From a bacterium (lineage in GTDB: Bacteria; Krumholzibacteriota; Krumholzibacteriia; LZORAL124-64-63), in the NCBI GenBank assembly GCA_018652925.1, contig JABIBH010000262.1, positions 1 to 8,771 of the forward strand: a stretch of 8,771 nt of DNA, written 5' to 3'. This document shows, piece by piece, positions 6,528-8,771 of the stretch. The notes beneath the pieces were generated by a model. The model was not told the DNA's origin. It made no database searches and worked only from the letters and a program-made list of their open reading frames with translations. The position numbers and the translations under genes are program-made. Position 1 is the first letter of the stretch, and the number at the start of each line of letters is the position of its first letter.

Positions 6528-7049
6528 ATCAAAGAAGAGAAAAGACTCAGAGTAAACCGGATGATTAGGATACCACGAGTTCGCTGTGTTGATGAAAACG
6601 GTGAACAGCTTGGTGTTTTGGAAACACGTGAAGCTCTGATGTTGGCTGAATCACGAGGTTTGGATCTTGTTGAGGTTGCACCAACTGCAAGACCGCCAGT
6701 TTGTCGATTTATGGATTATGGCAAGTTTCTTTACGAAGCCAGTAAAAAGGCTAAAAAGGCTCGTCAGCAATCACATACGGTAAAAGTGAAGACAGTTAAG
6801 TTTCGACCTAAAACAGATTCACATGATCTTGAATACAAGACCAATAACATCATCAAGTTTTTAGGGCAGGGACACAAAGTGAAAATCATGCTTCAGTTCC
6901 GAGGTCGCGAAATGACACACATGGAACTTGGTATCGACTCTCTAAAAGAAGTAGTTGAGTCAGTTGCAGAGCATGGTGTGCCTGAAGGCAGGCCATCCAA
7001 AGAAGGTCGCACAGTAACGGTTGTGCTGGCTCCAAGACTAGAAGGCTAG
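6528..7049 (+). CDS. infC: Translation initiation factor IF-3, with ATC start codon
   Basis: IF3 binds the 30S subunit, prevents premature 50S joining and checks the start codon and initiator tRNA. The ATC at 6528 is chosen as start. A perfect AGGAGGT (6513-6519) lies 8 bases upstream, the frame is closed by TAG at 6519-6521, and translation from here adds the expected IF3 leader TIKEEKRLRVNR-type sequence before MIRIPRVR. This gives 173 aa, the usual family length. The first ATG, at 6561, would give 162 aa, cut into the conserved N-domain and lack a Shine-Dalgarno. The N-domain includes DENGEQLGV and LDLVEVAP, then PPVCRFMDYGKFLYE. A Lys-rich linker follows, then the C-domain with KVKTVKFRP and VKIMLQFRGREMTH. 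Non-AUG starts of the AUU/AUC type are known for infC and give autoregulation because IF3 discriminates against them. It is first in the infC-rpmI-rplT-pheS set. Confidence 0.93.
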   Translation: MKEEKRLRVNRMIRIPRVRCVDENGEQLGVLETREALMLAESRGLDLVEVAPTARPPVCRFMDYGKFLYEASKKAKKARQQSHTVKVKTVKFRPKTDSHDLEYKTNNIIKFLGQGHKVKIMLQFRGREMTHMELGIDSLKEVVESVAEHGVPEGRPSKEGRTVTVVLAPRLEG

Positions 7050-7054
7050 TAATT

Positions 7055-7083
7055 ATTCGTCAGTTTGTATTTACGAATCTGAC
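7055..7083 (+). promoter_or_regulatory. Overlapping hairpins in the infC-rpmI gap
   Basis: ATTCGT (7055-7060) pairs with ACGAAT (7073-7078), and GTCAG (7059-7063) pairs with CTGAC (7079-7083). The two helices share only bases 7059-7060, so they are alternatives or a strained knot. They sit 28 bases before the rpmI Shine-Dalgarno AAGG (7111-7114). In E. coli, L20 represses rpmI translation through RNA structure upstream of rpmI, so a similar role is possible but unproven. Confidence 0.35.
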
Positions 7084-7121
7084 TTATTTTACAATAGGTT
7101 GAGTAAACGAAAGGTAAGAAG

Positions 7122-7328
7122 ATGAAGGGTCCAAAAATGAAAACGAACCGCGCTGCAGCCAAAAGGATGAAGCGAACTGGTTCAGGAAAATTGAAACGCA
7201 GCAAAGCATTTCATGGTCACCTTTTAACATCAAAAGATGCAAAAAGGAAACGTGGTTTGAGGAAGTCAACTTTGGTTGCTCCTGCAGATATGGCAAGAGC
7301 TAATAAAATGTTAGCTGGCTCAAAATAG
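7122..7328 (+). CDS. rpmI: 50S ribosomal protein L35
   Basis: A basic 68-aa protein of the large ribosomal subunit. [20 protein letters not shown] at residues 4-23 and the [22 protein letters not shown] stretch match the bL35 family, which is normally 64-66 aa. The extra length is two residues at the N-terminus (MKGPKMK in place of MPKMK) plus a short tail. The ATG at 7122 has AAGG at 7111-7114, 7 bases upstream, and the next in-frame Met (residue 6) lies inside the conserved start. It sits 72 bases after infC and 38 before rplT, the conserved infC-rpmI-rplT order, and is almost certainly cotranscribed. Expression is probably coupled to L20-dependent control of the operon. Confidence 0.97.
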   Translation: MKGPKMKTNRAAAKRMKRTGSGKLKRSKAFHGHLLTSKDAKRKRGLRKSTLVAPADMARANKMLAGSK

Positions 7329-7366
7329 TTTAATCAGGAAATTTACTCTCATCAGGAGATAGAATA

Positions 7367-7720
7367 ATGCCAAGAGCGTTAAATAATGTTGCCGCAAGGC
7401 AGAAACGTAACAAAGTAATGAAGAAAGCCCGTGGTTATGTTGCGGGTCGTGGTAGTCAGTTTCGTATGGCTCGTGAACAAGTAGAGCGATCACTTGTTTT
7501 TGAGTATAGAGATCGTAAAAATCGAAAACGCGATTTCCGTAGACTTTGGATTATCCGTATCAATGCAGCAGCTCGTATTCATGGGTTGAGTTATAGCAAA
7601 ATGATTAACGGGTTGAAAGTTGCAGAGATAGAAATTGATCGCAAACAGTTGGCTGATTTAGCAGTGCATGATTTGGCTAGCTTTGGCAAACTTGCTGATG
7701 TTGCAAAGGCTGCTCTGTAG
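7367..7720 (+). CDS. rplT: 50S ribosomal protein L20
   Basis: bL20 of 117 aa, the usual size, binds 23S rRNA early in large-subunit assembly. The N-terminal half is a long basic helix (ARQKRNKVMKKARGYVAGRGSQFRMAREQVERSL). The globular C-terminal half contains RDFRRLWIIRINAAARIHGLSYSKMINGL, the family signature and the part that in other bacteria also binds the operon mRNA to repress it. The start is set by AGGAG at 7354-7358, 8 bases before ATG. A four-pair TCTC/GAGA hairpin (7347-7359) could weakly mask that site. TCAGGA occurs twice in the short gap (7334 and 7352). Its own leader upstream of infC and the helices before rpmI are candidate targets for L20 feedback. Confidence 0.98.
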   Translation: MPRALNNVAARQKRNKVMKKARGYVAGRGSQFRMAREQVERSLVFEYRDRKNRKRDFRRLWIIRINAAARIHGLSYSKMINGLKVAEIEIDRKQLADLAVHDLASFGKLADVAKAAL

Positions 7721-7721
7721 T

Positions 7722-7759
7722 CCAGTTTCTTAATTTGTTGGAAGCACGGAAGGAACTGG
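7722..7759 (+). promoter_or_regulatory. Hairpin sequestering the pheS ribosome binding site
   Basis: CCAGTTTCTT (7722-7731) pairs with AAGGAACTGG (7750-7759), ten consecutive pairs with one G-U, around an 18-base loop. The 3' arm contains the AAGGA core of the pheS Shine-Dalgarno (GGAAGGA, 7748-7754), 9 bases before the ATG at 7764. The 5' arm begins one base after the rplT TAG. A ribosome terminating on rplT would open the stem, so pheS translation is predicted to be coupled to L20 synthesis. There is no T-run, so it is not a terminator. Confidence 0.7.
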
Positions 7760-7763
7760 TCAC

Positions 7764-8771
7764 ATGGAGTGGTTGGCTGAAATGCGGGAAAATGGCCTTG
7801 CTCTGATTGCTGGAATCGATTCTATCGACTCCCTGGAGCAAGTACGAGTAGAGCTGTTAGGACGTAAAGGTAAATTGACTACCCAACTTAGAGGGTTGAA
7901 GGATTTACCTGATGATGAACGGCCTAAAGCAGGTGCAGCTCTGAATAAGTTGCGCCAGGAATATGAAGTTTTAATTGAGCAGCGGAAAACTTCATTTGAA
8001 GCTCAAAAAGAAGCTACATTAGCCGACGGTTGTGATTTATCCTTGCCAAGTGTAGCTCCGGTTACTCCTGGTAACCGGCATCCTCTAACATCTGTGATTA
8101 ATGAAATATGCGATATTTTTTACGGCATGGGATTCTCACGTGAAGAGGGTCCTGATGTAGAATTGGACTATTACAATTTTACAGCTTTGAATTTTCCAGA
8201 CGATCACCCGGCTCGTGATATCCAGGATACTTTTTATATCAATGAAAAAGTACTCCTCAGGACACAAACTTCACCAGCTCAAGTCCGAATAATGGAACAA
8301 CAAACTCCTCCTTTGGCAGTCATTGTTCCTGGCAGAGTTTATCGGAACGAAGCTCTGGACGCATCTCACGTAGCTGAATTTTTCCAGATTGAAGGCCTTT
8401 ATGTTGGCAAAGATGTAAGTCTTGCTGATTTGAAAACTACTGTACTTCAATTTGTGACACAGTTTTATGGTGATGATGTTATTACACGCTTCCGGCCTCA
8501 CTTTTTCCCATTTACTGAACCATCAGTGGAAGTTGATATGCAGTGCATGGCTTGTCATGGTGATGGATGTAATGTTTGTGGAAAAACAGGTTGGCTGGAA
8601 ATTATGGGCGCAGGTATGGTTCATCCTAATGTGTTCAAGGCTGCTGGGTATGATCCAGACGAGTACACTGGTTTTGCGTTTGGACTGGGCATCGATAGAA
8701 TAGCGATGCTGAAATATGCAATTAAAGATATCCGTTATCTCTATGAAAATGATCTTAGATTTCTTTCACAG
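7764..8771 (+). CDS. pheS: Phenylalanyl-tRNA synthetase alpha subunit (3' end just beyond the window)
   Basis: Catalytic alpha chain of the (alpha-beta)2 PheRS, which attaches phenylalanine to tRNA-Phe in the cytoplasm. It is open for 336 codons to the last base; since E. coli PheS has 327 aa and ends shortly after the same NDLRFL motif, only a few codons should be missing. Residues 1-85 form the N-terminal coiled coil (LLGRKGKLT). The catalytic domain shows HPLTSVINEI, GPDVELDYYNFTALNFP-type motif 1, LLRTQTSPAQ, PGRVYRNEALDASHVAEFFQIEG (motif 2), RFRPHFFPFTEPSVEVD and FAFGLGIDRIAML (motif 3). Four cysteines, C261, C264, C269 and C272, form CxxC-x4-CxxC, a zinc-ribbon-like insert shared by many bacterial PheS. 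The ATG at 7764 follows GGAAGGA by 9 bases; the Met at residue 7 is an alternative. pheT is expected next. Its RBS lies in the hairpin at 7722-7759. Confidence 0.97.
   Translation, partial: MEWLAEMRENGLALIAGIDSIDSLEQVRVELLGRKGKLTTQLRGLKDLPDDERPKAGAALNKLRQEYEVLIEQRKTSFEAQKEATLADGCDLSLPSVAPVTPGNRHPLTSVINEICDIFYGMGFSREEGPDVELDYYNFTALNFPDDHPARDIQDTFYINEKVLLRTQTSPAQVRIMEQQTPPLAVIVPGRVYRNEALDASHVAEFFQIEGLYVGKDVSLADLKTTVLQFVTQFYGDDVITRFRPHFFPFTEPSVEVDMQCMACHGDGCNVCGKTGWLEIMGAGMVHPNVFKAAGYDPDEYTGFAFGLGIDRIAMLKYAIKDIRYLYENDLRFLSQ

Noticed and set aside
6370..6555. 61-codon open frame between thrS and infC, a possible leader peptide
   Set aside because: It lacks a good Shine-Dalgarno, runs straight through the terminator hairpin and T-run, and overlaps the infC start out of frame. 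It resembles no known protein and is best explained as chance reading of a structured leader.

Overview
The window is an ordinary bacterial chromosome segment of moderate-to-low GC. All recognisable genes lie on the + strand. The organism cannot be named from the sequence alone. The sigma factor is short (285 aa, no region 1.1, VRLPVN in region 3), which recalls the primary-type sigma factors of the Bacteroidota/Chlorobi and related Gram-negative lineages rather than the long RpoD of Proteobacteria. That placement is a weak inference. Nothing indicates a mobile element, prophage, CRISPR array or recent transfer.

Layout: (1) 1-1018, the 3' end of an unidentified gene overlapping a complete family 2 glycosyltransferase. 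(2) 1019-1220, a 202-base regulatory gap with repeated TGACA/ATGACAT words and a leader hairpin next to the dnaK ribosome binding site. (3) 1221-3159, dnaK followed by a clear intrinsic terminator. (4) 3160-4227, a textbook sigma70 promoter with an A-rich upstream tract, a leader of about 140 bases and an RpoD-type sigma factor gene. (5) 4233-4399, a promoter, a tRNA-Val(GAC) gene with encoded CCA, and a terminator. (6) 4433-8771, the translation cluster thrS - infC - rpmI - rplT - pheS, with pheS reaching the window end and lacking only its last few codons.

The cluster supplies threonyl-tRNA synthetase, initiation factor IF3, ribosomal proteins L35 and L20, and the alpha chain of phenylalanyl-tRNA synthetase, an order found in many bacteria. 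The chaperone and sigma factor upstream are general housekeeping and stress functions.

No new protein system is visible. The interest is in RNA-level control. The thrS-infC gap holds a candidate promoter and an attenuator with mutually exclusive helices. infC almost certainly starts at a rare ATC codon that upstream start calling would miss. The pheS ribosome binding site is locked in a 10-bp hairpin just after the rplT stop. dnaK has an AU-rich hairpin abutting its ribosome binding site. The tRNA-Val has C instead of the near-universal U at position 33.
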